From Bradyrhizobium sp. LTSP849 (lineage in GTDB: Bacteria; Pseudomonadota; Alphaproteobacteria; Rhizobiales; Xanthobacteraceae), in assembly GCF_000938255.1 (NCBI RefSeq), contig NZ_JYMR01000056.1, forward strand, positions 377,192 through 441,191: a stretch of 64,000 nt of DNA, written 5' to 3'. The position numbers and the translations under genes are program-made. Positions 34,757-43,463 of the stretch are shown here, in pieces (position 1 is the first letter of the stretch; the number at the start of each line of letters is the position of its first letter). The notes under the pieces were generated by a model. It was not told where the DNA came from. It made no database searches and saw only the letters and a program-made list of their open reading frames with translations.

Positions 34757-36174
34757 CGGAGCCGTACCTGCCCGAGATCTGCGATTTCGCCGTGATCGGT
34801 GCCGGCCCGGCCGGCATGGCTGCGGCCGCGACCGCGGCGAGCCTCGGCTTGTCCACGGTCGTGCTCGACGAGCAGCCGGCGCCGGGCGGTCAGATCTATC
34901 GCGGTATCACAGAAGCAGCCGCAGCCACACGCACCGTGCTCGGTGCCGATTACGAGCGAGGCCGCGAATTGGTCGATGCACTGGCGGCGAGTGGCGCAAC
35001 CTACTGCCCTGGCAGCACGGTCTTTGACGTCTCGCCCGCGGGAGAGATCGCCTTTCTCCTGGACGGCCAGCCGCGCCTGCTGCCGGCGCGCCGCATCCTC
35101 GCGGCGACGGGTGGGCAGGAGCGCCCCTTTCCGATTGAAGGCTGGACGCTGCCAGGTGTGATGACTGCCGGTGCAGCGCAAATCCTGCTGAAGCAGGCCG
35201 ATCTCGTGCCCTCCGGCAAGATCGTGCTGGCGGGCACGGGGCCGCTGCTCTGGCTGCTCGCGGCACAGATCCTTGGAGCGGGAGGAACGATCGCGCTCAT
35301 CCTGGACACAACGCCCAAGCGCAATTGGCTCGCCGCGCTGCGCCATCTGCCGCGCTTCCTCGCTTCGCCCTATGCCGTGAAGGGGCTGTCGCTGCTTGCG
35401 CGCGTGCGCCGCTCGGTGAAGGTGATTTTCGGTGTCTCGCATCTGCGGGCCGTGGGCGAGGAGCAGCTGCGGGCCGTCGCATACCGGACCTCCGGCGGGG
35501 AGACCACGATCCAGGCAGACACCCTGTTGCTGCATCAGGGTGTCGTGCCGAGCCTGCATCTACCCGATACGCTGGGGTGCAGGATTGTCTGGAACGAGGA
35601 GCAGCGCGCCTTCCAGCCCGAAGCCGATTGCTGGGGCGCGACCTGCGTCGATCATGTCGCCGTGGCAGGAGACGGCGCGGGCATCGGGGGAGCTCAGGCG
35701 GCGGCCCTGCGTGGTCGCCTTGCGGCATGGGACGCCGCTCACCGCCTCGGGCGGATCAACCGGCCGCAGCGAGACCGGTTGGCCGCGCGCGATCTCGCAG
35801 CGCTGGAGCGAGATCTCGCTGCGCGACGCTTCCTCGATGTGCTCTACGAGCCGCTATCGCGGTTTCGAGTGCCGACCGGCGACACCATCGTGTGCCGCTG
35901 CGAGGAGGTCCCGGCCGATCGGATCGAAGCATTGATTGCGCAGGGCGTGCTCGGGCCGAACCAGCTCAAGTTCTTCGTGCGCTGTGGCATGGGCCCCTGT
36001 CAGGGCCGCCTGTGCGGATTGACCGTGACCGAGATGTTCGCGGCTGCGCGCGGGATCTCGCCTGCCGAGATCGGTTATTACCGCCTCAGGACGCCGATCA
36101 AGCCCGTTACAGTCGCGGAAATGGCGTCGCTGCCCTTCGGCGAGCAGGCCGACAAGGCCGTGGTGAGGTTGTGA
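34753..36174 (+). CDS. NAD(P)/FAD oxidoreductase with BFD-type domain
   Basis: About 473 residues from the ATG at 34753. The FAD motif is DFAVIGAGPAGMAAAATAAS, with the second nucleotide-binding site GKIVLAGTGPLLWLLA. The C-terminal part holds the bacterioferritin-associated-ferredoxin-like domain with CRC (DTIVCRCEEVPADRIEA) and CGMGPCQGRLCG, four cysteines for a 2Fe-2S cluster. This is the OoxA/HcnB/LhpE-type subunit that completes the three-component dehydrogenase. The stop overlaps the start of the SHMT-like gene. Confidence 0.87.
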   Translation: MTEPYLPEICDFAVIGAGPAGMAAAATAASLGLSTVVLDEQPAPGGQIYRGITEAAAATRTVLGADYERGRELVDALAASGATYCPGSTVFDVSPAGEIAFLLDGQPRLLPARRILAATGGQERPFPIEGWTLPGVMTAGAAQILLKQADLVPSGKIVLAGTGPLLWLLAAQILGAGGTIALILDTTPKRNWLAALRHLPRFLASPYAVKGLSLLARVRRSVKVIFGVSHLRAVGEEQLRAVAYRTSGGETTIQADTLLLHQGVVPSLHLPDTLGCRIVWNEEQRAFQPEADCWGATCVDHVAVAGDGAGIGGAQAAALRGRLAAWDAAHRLGRINRPQRDRLAARDLAALERDLAARRFLDVLYEPLSRFRVPTGDTIVCRCEEVPADRIEALIAQGVLGPNQLKFFVRCGMGPCQGRLCGLTVTEMFAAARGISPAEIGYYRLRTPIKPVTVAEMASLPFGEQADKAVVRL

Positions 36175-37529
36175 TGGTCGATTTTGCTTCCACTCCCTCT
36201 GATGCTGCCGCGAAAACTGCCGACGAAGCCGGCGTCGCGTGGCTTCACACGGGCTATTTCACGACCGGCCCTGAACAGGTCGACCCGGATGTCGCCGGCC
36301 TGATCGCGCTGGAGCAGAAGCGCCAGCGCGAAGCAGTCGAACTGGTGGCTTCGGAGAATTTCGTCAGCCGTGCGGTCCTCGCCGCGCAGGGCTCGGTCTT
36401 CACGAACAAGACGGTTGTCGGCTATCCCGGCCGCCGGTTCCATGCCGGCGCGGAATGCGCCGACGCGCTGGAGCGTCTCGCCATCGAGCGCGCCTGCGCC
36501 GCTTTCGGCTGCGGCTTCGCCAATGTGCAGCCGCACTCCGGCATCCAGGCCAACCTTGCGGTGCTCCGCGCACTGCTTTCCTCGGAAGACGTGGTGCTGT
36601 CGATGTCCGGCCAGGCCGGTGGTCATTTCAGTCATGGCGGCGCATCCAACCTCAGCGGGTCCATGGTGCGGCCCGTCTTCTACGGCGTCGCGCGCGCCGG
36701 CAACCTGATCGACTACGACGAGCTTCGCAGGCTCGCCGAGATGCACCGCCCGAAGCTCATCGTCGCGGGAGGTGCCGCCTATCCACGCGCCATCGACTTC
36801 GCGGCACTGCGTGCGATCGCGGACGGCGTGGGGGCAAGGCTGCTGGTCGATATCGCGCATTTCGCCGGGCTCGTCGTTGCGGGCGCGCATCCCCATCCTT
36901 TTCCCTTTGCAGACATCGTTACCACGACCACCTACAAGTCGTTGCGTGGCGCGCGGGGCGGCCTGATCTTGACCAACGATGGCTCTCTCGCGGAGCGGCT
37001 CGAGAAAGCTACGTCGCCCGGCGTGCAGGGCAGCCCGTTGCTGCATGCAGTCGCCGCAAAGGCGGTTTGTCTCGGCGAGGCCCTGCGGCCAGAATTCACG
37101 GCCTATAGCCACGCGGTGCTCGCCAACGCCCGCGCCTTTGCTGCGGAGCTGATGGCGCGGGGGATCCCGGTGCTCACCTCCGGCACGGACACGCCACTGG
37201 TGGTGGCCGACCTGAAGCCACTCGGGCTTCACGGACAGCCGATGGTCGAGAGCCTCGATCGCGCCGGTATCACCTGCAACCGCTGCGAGATCCCGTTCGA
37301 CGACACCGACCCCGCACTGACGTCGGGTCTTCGCTTCGGATTGTCAGCCTGCACGACGCGAGGCCTCAAGGCCGACGATGCACGCGAGGTGGCGGGATGG
37401 ATCGCCGACCTCCTCGCCAGGCATGCAACCCGATCACCGGAAGTCGCCGAACGCGAAGCCGACATCAAAGCGCGAGCCGCCAAGCTGATGGCGCCGCTGC
37501 CACTCTATGCCATGACCAGTGCTCTTTGA
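36174..37529 (+). CDS. Serine hydroxymethyltransferase-like protein
   Basis: A 451-residue PLP enzyme of the GlyA family, about 30 residues longer at the N-terminus than usual. The signature core is present: VELVASENFVSRAV, VLSMSGQAGGHFSHGG, LVDIAHFAGLVVAGAHP, and the PLP lysine Lys255 in TTTTYKSLRGARGG. Canonical SHMT has His before that lysine (THKTLRGPRGG); here it is Tyr254, and the following Pro is Ala. It overlaps the oxidoreductase stop by ATGA, so it belongs to the same operon; it may handle serine, glycine or a hydroxy amino acid formed there. It may therefore not be the housekeeping GlyA. Confidence 0.82.
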   Translation: MVDFASTPSDAAAKTADEAGVAWLHTGYFTTGPEQVDPDVAGLIALEQKRQREAVELVASENFVSRAVLAAQGSVFTNKTVVGYPGRRFHAGAECADALERLAIERACAAFGCGFANVQPHSGIQANLAVLRALLSSEDVVLSMSGQAGGHFSHGGASNLSGSMVRPVFYGVARAGNLIDYDELRRLAEMHRPKLIVAGGAAYPRAIDFAALRAIADGVGARLLVDIAHFAGLVVAGAHPHPFPFADIVTTTTYKSLRGARGGLILTNDGSLAERLEKATSPGVQGSPLLHAVAAKAVCLGEALRPEFTAYSHAVLANARAFAAELMARGIPVLTSGTDTPLVVADLKPLGLHGQPMVESLDRAGITCNRCEIPFDDTDPALTSGLRFGLSACTTRGLKADDAREVAGWIADLLARHATRSPEVAEREADIKARAAKLMAPLPLYAMTSAL

Positions 37530-37563
37530 AACCTTAGGTCAAAATGTTGATAAGCCAGCAGCG

Positions 37564-38100
37564 ATGAAAGGGCATCGGTGCGCTACTTGCTCGCCGGAAT
37601 CCCCCTGGCCGCGCGCAATCCGCCTGGAGACGTTGTCGCCGCTGATGCGCGACCTCAAGGTCAAGGTCGAACGTATGCGTGAGCTCGCTGGCGCCAACTG
37701 GGCCCAGGTCACCGATCTTGCCGCGGCACTCATTCGCGAGCAGGGGATCGACTGGCGCAATTCCCACCAGATCGTCAGCGTGTTCGTGCGCCGCAACATC
37801 GCCGCCGGTATCCGGCCGGACAAGGCGACATCAGCCTCGCTGGACGAGGCGGCCGCCGAACTTGGCATCGCTGCGCCGGGTCTTCCGTCCGACGTCTTTT
37901 CCGATGCCATGGATCCGGCAGCATTCGTCCGCCGCCGCAAACTCCTGGGCGGGCCGGCTCCCGAAGCGATCAGTCGTGAAGTCGAGACGGCGCGGGGTAA
38001 ACTCGTCATCGATGCCAGACTGCTGGACGGGTTCGAAAAACAGGCCGAACGGGCGCATGAGGCGCTGGAGACGGCAATTTCTGCCTTCGTCGCCGATTGA
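37564..38100 (+). pseudogene. 3' fragment of an argininosuccinate lyase-like gene
   Basis: From about 37605 the ORF matches only the last third of the argininosuccinate lyase family: RDLKVKVERMRELAGANWAQ, then VTDLAAALIREQGIDWRNSH, the DVFSDAMDPAAFVRRRKLLG core and the family end. A normal protein has about 470-500 residues; only about 160 are left, and the N-terminal two thirds including the catalytic Ser loop are missing. The 45-80 bases between the SHMT stop and the family-like part look like unrelated sequence, so a deletion junction probably lies near 37540-37605. Family assignment is from pattern memory. Confidence 0.6.
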
Positions 38101-38198
38101 CATGTCAGCCCGGGTTCGCGCGCTAATATGTTAGGCAGACGCTCAGTTTAGGCGGAAGATCGGAGGAAATAGCGCAGATTTGTGTCGTATGGAGAAAG

Positions 38199-38230
38199 GC
38201 GGTAGCGGTCTGGGGACTCGAACCCCCGAT
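38199..38230 (-). other. tRNA 3'-end-like segment, candidate att core
   Basis: Read on the minus strand it gives GGGGGTTCGAGTCCCC, a T-stem/loop with the invariant TTCGAGT, followed by GACCGCTACC that would be an acceptor strand. A full cloverleaf could not be built with confidence from the bases upstream, and CCA is not clearly present. Tyrosine integrases of such islands use tRNA 3' ends, and an integrase remnant lies next to it, so this may be an attachment-site relic. Confidence 0.35.
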
Positions 38231-38439
38231 AGATCAGCGCTAGTGGCGCACAGCCCAATACACTGCCCTCGCAGGCGTCGGCTGCTCCGCCGCAGTCCAA
38301 GATCTCAGTACCGCGCCGAGCGCCGTTCGTCCTCGGTGCCGCCGCAACGAAATCGCAACGAATTGGGTGAAACGACCGTGAACAAAACGGGACGTGATCA
38401 GTTGCTACGGCAAGAAAAATCAATAACTTAAAAGATGTT

Positions 38440-38460
38440 CACTGCGTTCGGGACGCAGTG
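38440..38460. repeat. Hairpin next to the integrase remnant
   Basis: CACTGCGT (38440-38447), TCGGG loop, ACGCAGTG (38453-38460). No T-run follows on either strand within a few bases, so it is not a clear terminator. Confidence 0.4.
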
Positions 38461-38487
38461 GGCGCCTCGATCAGATCGCAGCTTGGA

Positions 38488-38952
38488 TCAGGCTGCTTGC
38501 CAAATTCTTTCGTTCTCCTCGCTGAGGGGCGCTGGCTTCAATTGGAAAAGGCTGACGACTCGTCGGCTTGCCGCGTGACCGAGCCAATCTGACAACGGCC
38601 CTTGTCCTACGTGCGACTTACCGAGACCGGAAAACGCAACCGTACTTATAGCTTGCTGCTGGCTGCGCAGGTGGTCTTCAACCAACTTGTGTCGAGTGAC
38701 ATAGCCTGCATTCACACCAGGGATTGAATGGTTCATGAGGAGCTTGGCGTCGAATTCGGAAACGCCAGCAGCGGCGGCACTAGTCCGAAATGTCTGACGG
38801 AGGTCATTGCCCCATTTCGACAAGATATCTCGGTCTTCCTTTGTTTCCGCCAAGTGTCCCGAGGCGCTCTCGGCTGGAAACAACCATTCTTGCGCCTGAG
38901 ACGAATGCATTTGCCTGCCGAAGCGAAGCACTCGAATGAGGCTCAGGATCAA
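38488..38952 (-). pseudogene. Tyrosine integrase, C-terminal remnant
   Basis: The leftward frame carries the end of a phage/ICE-type tyrosine recombinase: WLFPAESASGHLAETKEDR, KWGNDLRQTFRTSAAAAGVS with the catalytic Arg, LLMNHSIPGVNAGYVTRHKL with the H-x-x-R replaced region and the nucleophile Tyr. Upstream of 38952 the frame closes at a stop (38968-38970) after six codons, and no N-terminal domain is found before the GlcG gene at 39088. It is therefore a truncated integrase, probably from the element that brought in the left part. Its orientation faces the tRNA-like segment. Confidence 0.78.
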
Positions 38953-39087
38953 GGCTCTTTCGTATCTTCAAACTACGAGGCGCCCAAGACCACGTTCTGT
39001 GCGATCCGAGCGATAGCTCTGCAGCTGCAAAGACATTGAAAATGGCCTCCGCTCGATGTCGCGAGGGTGCTAGCGCCCATACGGACG

Positions 39088-39516
39088 TTAGCCCGCGTTT
39101 GCCTTAACTCCTGCGGCTTCGATGCCGGCGACCGCGCAGGCTTCATCATTGTCCGAGGTGTCGCCGGACACGCCGACGGCGCCGAGCAACGTCGCGCCGT
39201 CCATGATCAGCACGCCGCCGGGGACCGGCACCAAGGCGCCCTTGGCGATCGTGTTCACGGCGTCGATGAAATAGGCCTGCTCCTGGGCGCGCTGGTACAG
39301 CGCGCGCGAGCCCATGCCCATGGCGAGCGCACCATAGGCCTTGCCGTGGGCGATCTCGGCTCGCATCAGGCTGGTGCCGTCCTGGGCGGCGGCGAGCTTG
39401 AGCACGCCGCGCGCGTCCAGGATGGTGACGACGAGGGGCTTCAGCTTCAGTTCGGTGGCCTTTGCGAAAGCGGCGTCGAGGATCTTGCGGGAGGTGTCGA
39501 GGGTCAGTTCAACCAT
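39088..39516 (-). CDS. GlcG/HbpS-like heme-binding family protein
   Basis: A 142-residue protein from the ATG at 39516 (an upstream in-frame codon at 39570 lies inside the next gene). DUF336/GlcG pattern: ELTLDTSRKILDAAFAKATE, PLVVTILDARGVLKLAAAQD, and the GGVLIMDGATLLGAVGVSGD ending. Members are often found beside glycolate or hydroxyacid oxidase genes; some bind heme or cobalamin-related ligands. The start overlaps the end of the large oxidase gene by 8 bases, so the two are one operon. Confidence 0.86.
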   Translation of the reverse strand: MVELTLDTSRKILDAAFAKATELKLKPLVVTILDARGVLKLAAAQDGTSLMRAEIAHGKAYGALAMGMGSRALYQRAQEQAYFIDAVNTIAKGALVPVPGGVLIMDGATLLGAVGVSGDTSDNDEACAVAGIEAAGVKANAG

Positions 39517-42487
39517 GGCTGGGCTCCTTTGCAACGGGTGAGGTCGTGGATTGAGTTTTCGCGCGATCAAGGCTCATCGCCAGCACGCGCGCAACGTGAA
39601 GCGCCTCGCGCTGCGCGCCGTCGTGGATCTGGTGCCGGCAGGAGGTGCCGTCGGCAACGATCAGCGTCGTTGGGTCTGCGCGCCGCACGGCGGGCAGGAG
39701 AGACAGCTCGGCCATCTCGATCGATGCGTCGTAGGTGTCAGTGCCATAGCCGAAGGCGCCGGCCATGCCGCAGCAGCTCGACTCGATGGTCTCGACCTCA
39801 AGGCCGGGGACGAGCCGCAGCACCTGCTCGACCGGCTTGAAGGCGCCGAAGGATTTTTGATGGCAATGGCCGTGGACGACGGCCTTGTCGGCGACGGCGC
39901 CGAGCGGCAGTTGCAGACGGCCGGCCTCGGCCTCGCGCACCAGAAATTCCTCGAAGGTCAGCGCGTGGGCGCCGACGGCCTTGGCGTCATTGTCCTTGCG
40001 CAGCGAGGCGAGCTCGTCGCGCAGCGTCAACAGACAGCTCGGCTCGAGGCCGACGATCGGCACGCCGCGCGCGGCGAAGGGCGCGAAAGCTGAGACCAGT
40101 CGATCAAGCTCAGTCTTGGCTTCGTCAACGAGGCCGGCGGACAGGAACGTGCGGCCGCAGCAGAGCGGCCGGCTGCCGCTCGCCGGCTTCGGCAGATGGA
40201 CGCGATAGCCGCCGGCCGCGAGCACGCGCAACGCGGCGTCGAGGTTCTCGCGTTCATAGATGCGGTTGAAAGTGTCGGCGAACAGTACGACCTCGCGGCC
40301 GGTCTCCGGCCCGACCGCTTCCGCCGGCGGCACGAACACGTCGCTGCGGAAAGCGGGCAGGGCGCGGCGCGCGCTGATGCCGGCAAAACGCTCGAACAGC
40401 TTTCGCAGCAGCGGGCTGCGGTTGCGCAAATTGGCGAGCGGCGCGAAGCGCGCGGCGAGGCCGGCATAGCGCGGGAGGTAGCCGACCAAGCGATCACGTA
40501 GTGTTAGCCCGTGGGAGGCGGCGCGCGCGGCCAGCACCTCGATCTTCATCTTGGCCATGTCGACGCCGGTCGGGCATTCATGGCGGCAGGCCTTGCAGGA
40601 GACGCAGAGCTTGAGCGTCTCCATCATCTCGTCGGAGGAGAGTGCACCCGCCCCGAGCTGGCCGGAGATCGCGAGCCGCAGCGTATTGGCGCGGCCTCGG
40701 GTGACGTCCTTCTCGTTGCGCCTCGCGCGGTAGGACGGGCACATCACGCCGCCCTCGAGCTTGCGGCAGGCGCCATTGTTGTTGCACATCTCGACCGCGC
40801 CCTGGAAACCACCGCCGGCGCCGGGATAAGCCGACCAGTCGAGTTTTGTCTTGAGGTCAGCGACGCGATAGTCCGGTTTGAAGCGGAACAGCGAGCGGTC
40901 GTCCATCTTCGGGGCATCGACGATCTTGCCGGGATTGAGGACGCCATCGGGGTCGAAGCGGGTCTTCACCTCCTTGAAGTCGGCGACGAGGCGTTCGCCG
41001 AACATCGTGGCGTGGAATTCCGACCGCACCAGGCCGTCGCCATGCTCGCCGGAATGCGAGCCCTTGTATTCGCGCACCATCGCGAAGGCTTCCTCCGCAA
41101 TGGCGCGCATCGCCTTGACGTCTTTCTCCAGCTTCAGGTTCAGCACCGGTCGTACATGCAGGCAGCCTTCGGAGGCATGCGCATACATCGTGCCGCTGGT
41201 GCCGTGTTTGGCAAACACCTCGCTCAGCCGCGCGGTGTAGTCGGCCAGATGCGGTAGCGGCACGGCGCAGTCTTCGACGAAGGAGACCGGCTTGCCCTCC
41301 TGCTTCATCGACATCATGACATTGAGGCCGGCGGCGCGGAAATCGGCGATGCCGCCCTGAAGCGCCGGCTCGGTGATCTCCACCACGCCGCCCCATTTGC
41401 GCTTGTCGTTATTCCAGCCGAAGCCGAGATCGCCCATCAGCTCGCCGAGTTGCTTGAGACGCAGAAGATTGTCGGCCTGGTCTTCTTCGGCGAACTCGAC
41501 CACCAGTACGGCATCCGGATCGCCCTTGATCGCGGCAGAGATAATGGGGCGGAACATCGCGATGTCGCGGCCGAGCGCGAGCATGGTGCGGTCGACCAGC
41601 TCGACCGCGATCGGCTTCAGCTTGACCAGATGCTGGGCCGCATCCATCGCCTCGTAGAAACTGCCGAAATGGCAGACGCCCAGCGCCTTGTTGCGGATCA
41701 CCGGCCACAGCTTCAGCTCGACCTTGGTGGTGAAGGCCAGCGTCCCTTCCGAGCCGACCAGCAGGTGCGCCATGTTGTTGCGCGCATTGCGCGGCATGAG
41801 CGCATCGAGATTGTAGCCGCCGACGCGGCGCTGCACTTGTGGAAAGCGCGCTGCGATCTCGTCGGCCTCGCGCGCGCCGAGATCGAGCATGTCACGGAAC
41901 AGGCCGCGCGCGTTGTCGCTCGCTCCGACATCGGAGAGATCGCGCGACACCTCACCAAAACGGCTCAGTGTGCCGTCGGCCAGCGCTGCCTCCATCGACA
42001 GCGTGTTGTCGCGCATGGTGCCATAGCGCAGCGAGCGGCCGCCGCAGGAATTGTTGCCGGCCATGCCGCCGATGGTGGCGCGCGAGGCCGTGGAGACGTC
42101 GACCGGAAACCACAGGCCGTGCTTTTTGAGCTGGCGGTTGAGGTCGTCGAGCACAATGCCGGGCTCGACCACGCAAGTGCGGTTCGCGACGTCGAGCGAC
42201 AGGATGCGGCTCAGGTGTTTTGAGAGATCGACGACGAGACCGTCATTGACGGTCTGGCCGCATTGCGACGTGCCGCCGCCGCGCGGCGTGACCTTGCGTC
42301 CCTCGTCGCGGGCGATCGCCAGCGCCCGCAGCGCCTCGTCCATGGTCCTGGGCACCACCACGCCGGCCGGCATGATCTGGTAGAACGAGGCGTCGGTGGC
42401 GTAGCGGCCGCGGCTAAAACCGTCGAACAGGACGTCGCCAGTCATTTCCGCGCGCAGGCGCCGTTCGAGCGAGGAGGCGTTTGTCAT
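39509..42487 (-). CDS. FAD-linked oxidase/Fe-S fusion, GlcD-GlcF/YdiJ type
   Basis: A 992-residue fusion enzyme. Residues about 40-500 are the FAD-binding/FAD-oxidase C domains (PRGGGTSQCGQTVNDGLVVD, ATIGGMAGNNSCGGRSLRYG, HSGEHGDGLVRSEFH). Then come two Fe-S regions (NNNGACRKLEGGVMCPSYRA and CVSCKACRHECPTGVDMAK) and two CCG domains (RPLCCGRTFLSAG, ESSCCGMAGAFGYG), giving 4Fe-4S/heterodisulfide-type electron transfer. It oxidises a 2-hydroxy acid such as D-lactate, D-2-hydroxyglutarate or glycolate, with electrons to the membrane pool. Neighbouring glyoxylate aminotransferases favour a glycolate or related role. ATG at 42487. Confidence 0.9.
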   Translation of the reverse strand: MTNASSLERRLRAEMTGDVLFDGFSRGRYATDASFYQIMPAGVVVPRTMDEALRALAIARDEGRKVTPRGGGTSQCGQTVNDGLVVDLSKHLSRILSLDVANRTCVVEPGIVLDDLNRQLKKHGLWFPVDVSTASRATIGGMAGNNSCGGRSLRYGTMRDNTLSMEAALADGTLSRFGEVSRDLSDVGASDNARGLFRDMLDLGAREADEIAARFPQVQRRVGGYNLDALMPRNARNNMAHLLVGSEGTLAFTTKVELKLWPVIRNKALGVCHFGSFYEAMDAAQHLVKLKPIAVELVDRTMLALGRDIAMFRPIISAAIKGDPDAVLVVEFAEEDQADNLLRLKQLGELMGDLGFGWNNDKRKWGGVVEITEPALQGGIADFRAAGLNVMMSMKQEGKPVSFVEDCAVPLPHLADYTARLSEVFAKHGTSGTMYAHASEGCLHVRPVLNLKLEKDVKAMRAIAEEAFAMVREYKGSHSGEHGDGLVRSEFHATMFGERLVADFKEVKTRFDPDGVLNPGKIVDAPKMDDRSLFRFKPDYRVADLKTKLDWSAYPGAGGGFQGAVEMCNNNGACRKLEGGVMCPSYRARRNEKDVTRGRANTLRLAISGQLGAGALSSDEMMETLKLCVSCKACRHECPTGVDMAKMKIEVLAARAASHGLTLRDRLVGYLPRYAGLAARFAPLANLRNRSPLLRKLFERFAGISARRALPAFRSDVFVPPAEAVGPETGREVVLFADTFNRIYERENLDAALRVLAAGGYRVHLPKPASGSRPLCCGRTFLSAGLVDEAKTELDRLVSAFAPFAARGVPIVGLEPSCLLTLRDELASLRKDNDAKAVGAHALTFEEFLVREAEAGRLQLPLGAVADKAVVHGHCHQKSFGAFKPVEQVLRLVPGLEVETIESSCCGMAGAFGYGTDTYDASIEMAELSLLPAVRRADPTTLIVADGTSCRHQIHDGAQREALHVARVLAMSLDRAKTQSTTSPVAKEPSHG

Positions 42488-42592
42488 CCCTGGTCCTGGA
42501 GTGATCCAGCGAGGCCATCTGCGCTCTCTGGATTATTCATTCTTGTTTCTGACCGATTATATTATGAATTCAAAATGAGCTAGCCGGCCACC

Positions 42593-43330
42593 TCAGGGTG
42601 ACGCTGGCGCGTCCTCTTGGGGCTCGGTCAGGTGCTCGATCGCGGCCGTCCGCTTGTTGCGCAGATGCTGGAACAGGATGTCGCTCAGTTCGCTGCCGGC
42701 GCGGCGGCGCAGCGCATCAAGGATGGCTTCGTGCTCGCGCATCGCTTCCGCCCAGCGCTGCCGCTTGCGGGCGAAATTGGCGGAGTAGCGGACACGGCGG
42801 ATCCGGCCGGCAAAGTTGGCGTAGGCCGTCTTCAGCGTTTCGTTGCGTGCGGCCGTGACGATGCTCTCGTGGATGCGCTGGTTAGTCTGGAAATAGCCGT
42901 GCATGTCGCGATGCAGATAGTGGCCGTACATCTCGTAATGCAGCTGCTCGATCGCCGCGATTTCGTCGTCGGTAATGGCTTCGCAGGCCAGTCGACCGGC
43001 CAGGCTTTCCAGTCCGGCCATTACGTCGAACAGCTCTTCGAGGTCGCGCTGGCTGAGCTGGCGTACCCGCGCGCCGCGGTTGGGCAGGAGCTCGATCAGC
43101 CCCTCGGCGGCGAGCACTTTCAGGGCTTCGCGCAGCGGTGTGCGGGAAATGCCGAGCATCTCGCAGAGCTGGCGTTCGGGAACGCGCGCGCCGTCGGGAA
43201 TGTTGCCTTCCACGACATAGTCGCGCAGCCGCAGCAGAATCTCGCCATGAAGCGAGGCTGCCTCGCGGTCGCCACCATTGCTGGCCGGCGGGGCGATCGG
43301 AACCCCGGTGTCGGGAATCGTGGATTTCAT
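42593..43330 (-). CDS. GntR-family regulator, FadR/FCD type
   Basis: A 245-residue regulator from the ATG at 43330 (a longer reading from 43465 passes through the divergent promoter and is unlikely). The winged HTH is REAASLHGEILLRLRDYVVE, RVPERQLCEMLGISRTPLRE, ALKVLAAEGLIELLPNRGAR. The FCD domain follows, with acidic and His metal/ligand positions (LEELFDVMAGLESLAGRLAC, HYEMYGHYLHRDMHGYFQTN). It is divergent from the first aminotransferase gene and lies beside the hydroxyacid oxidase, so it likely controls both directions with a small carboxylate ligand (inference). Confidence 0.89.
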   Translation of the reverse strand: MKSTIPDTGVPIAPPASNGGDREAASLHGEILLRLRDYVVEGNIPDGARVPERQLCEMLGISRTPLREALKVLAAEGLIELLPNRGARVRQLSQRDLEELFDVMAGLESLAGRLACEAITDDEIAAIEQLHYEMYGHYLHRDMHGYFQTNQRIHESIVTAARNETLKTAYANFAGRIRRVRYSANFARKRQRWAEAMREHEAILDALRRRAGSELSDILFQHLRNKRTAAIEHLTEPQEDAPASP

Positions 43331-43373
43331 TTGCAGCACAGTAGTTTGCTCGGTTGGTCGCGTCGACGTCCAC

Positions 43374-43395
43374 AATCGAATACCAAATTTCGATT
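43374..43395. promoter_or_regulatory. Inverted repeat in the GntR/aminotransferase divergent promoter
   Basis: AATCGAA (43374-43380) and TTCGATT (43389-43395) are perfect complements separated by 8 bases (TACCAAAT). It lies 44 bases upstream of the GntR start and 69 upstream of the aminotransferase start, the position expected of an autoregulated operator. The surrounding bases are AT-rich. Confidence 0.5.
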
Positions 43396-43463
43396 GAAAT
43401 GACAAAAAATGAATGCAAAATAGCCAAATGAGCCGGCCAGAATCCGCCGCCAGGGAGGTTTTC

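Larger units (their letters stand above)
38101..38487. other. Gene-free stretch with possible attachment site
   Basis: No supported ORF. It contains a tRNA-3'-end-like segment (38199-38230) and a hairpin CACTGCGT/ACGCAGTG at 38440-38460 directly after the stop side of the integrase remnant. Both fit an element junction. Confidence 0.5.
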
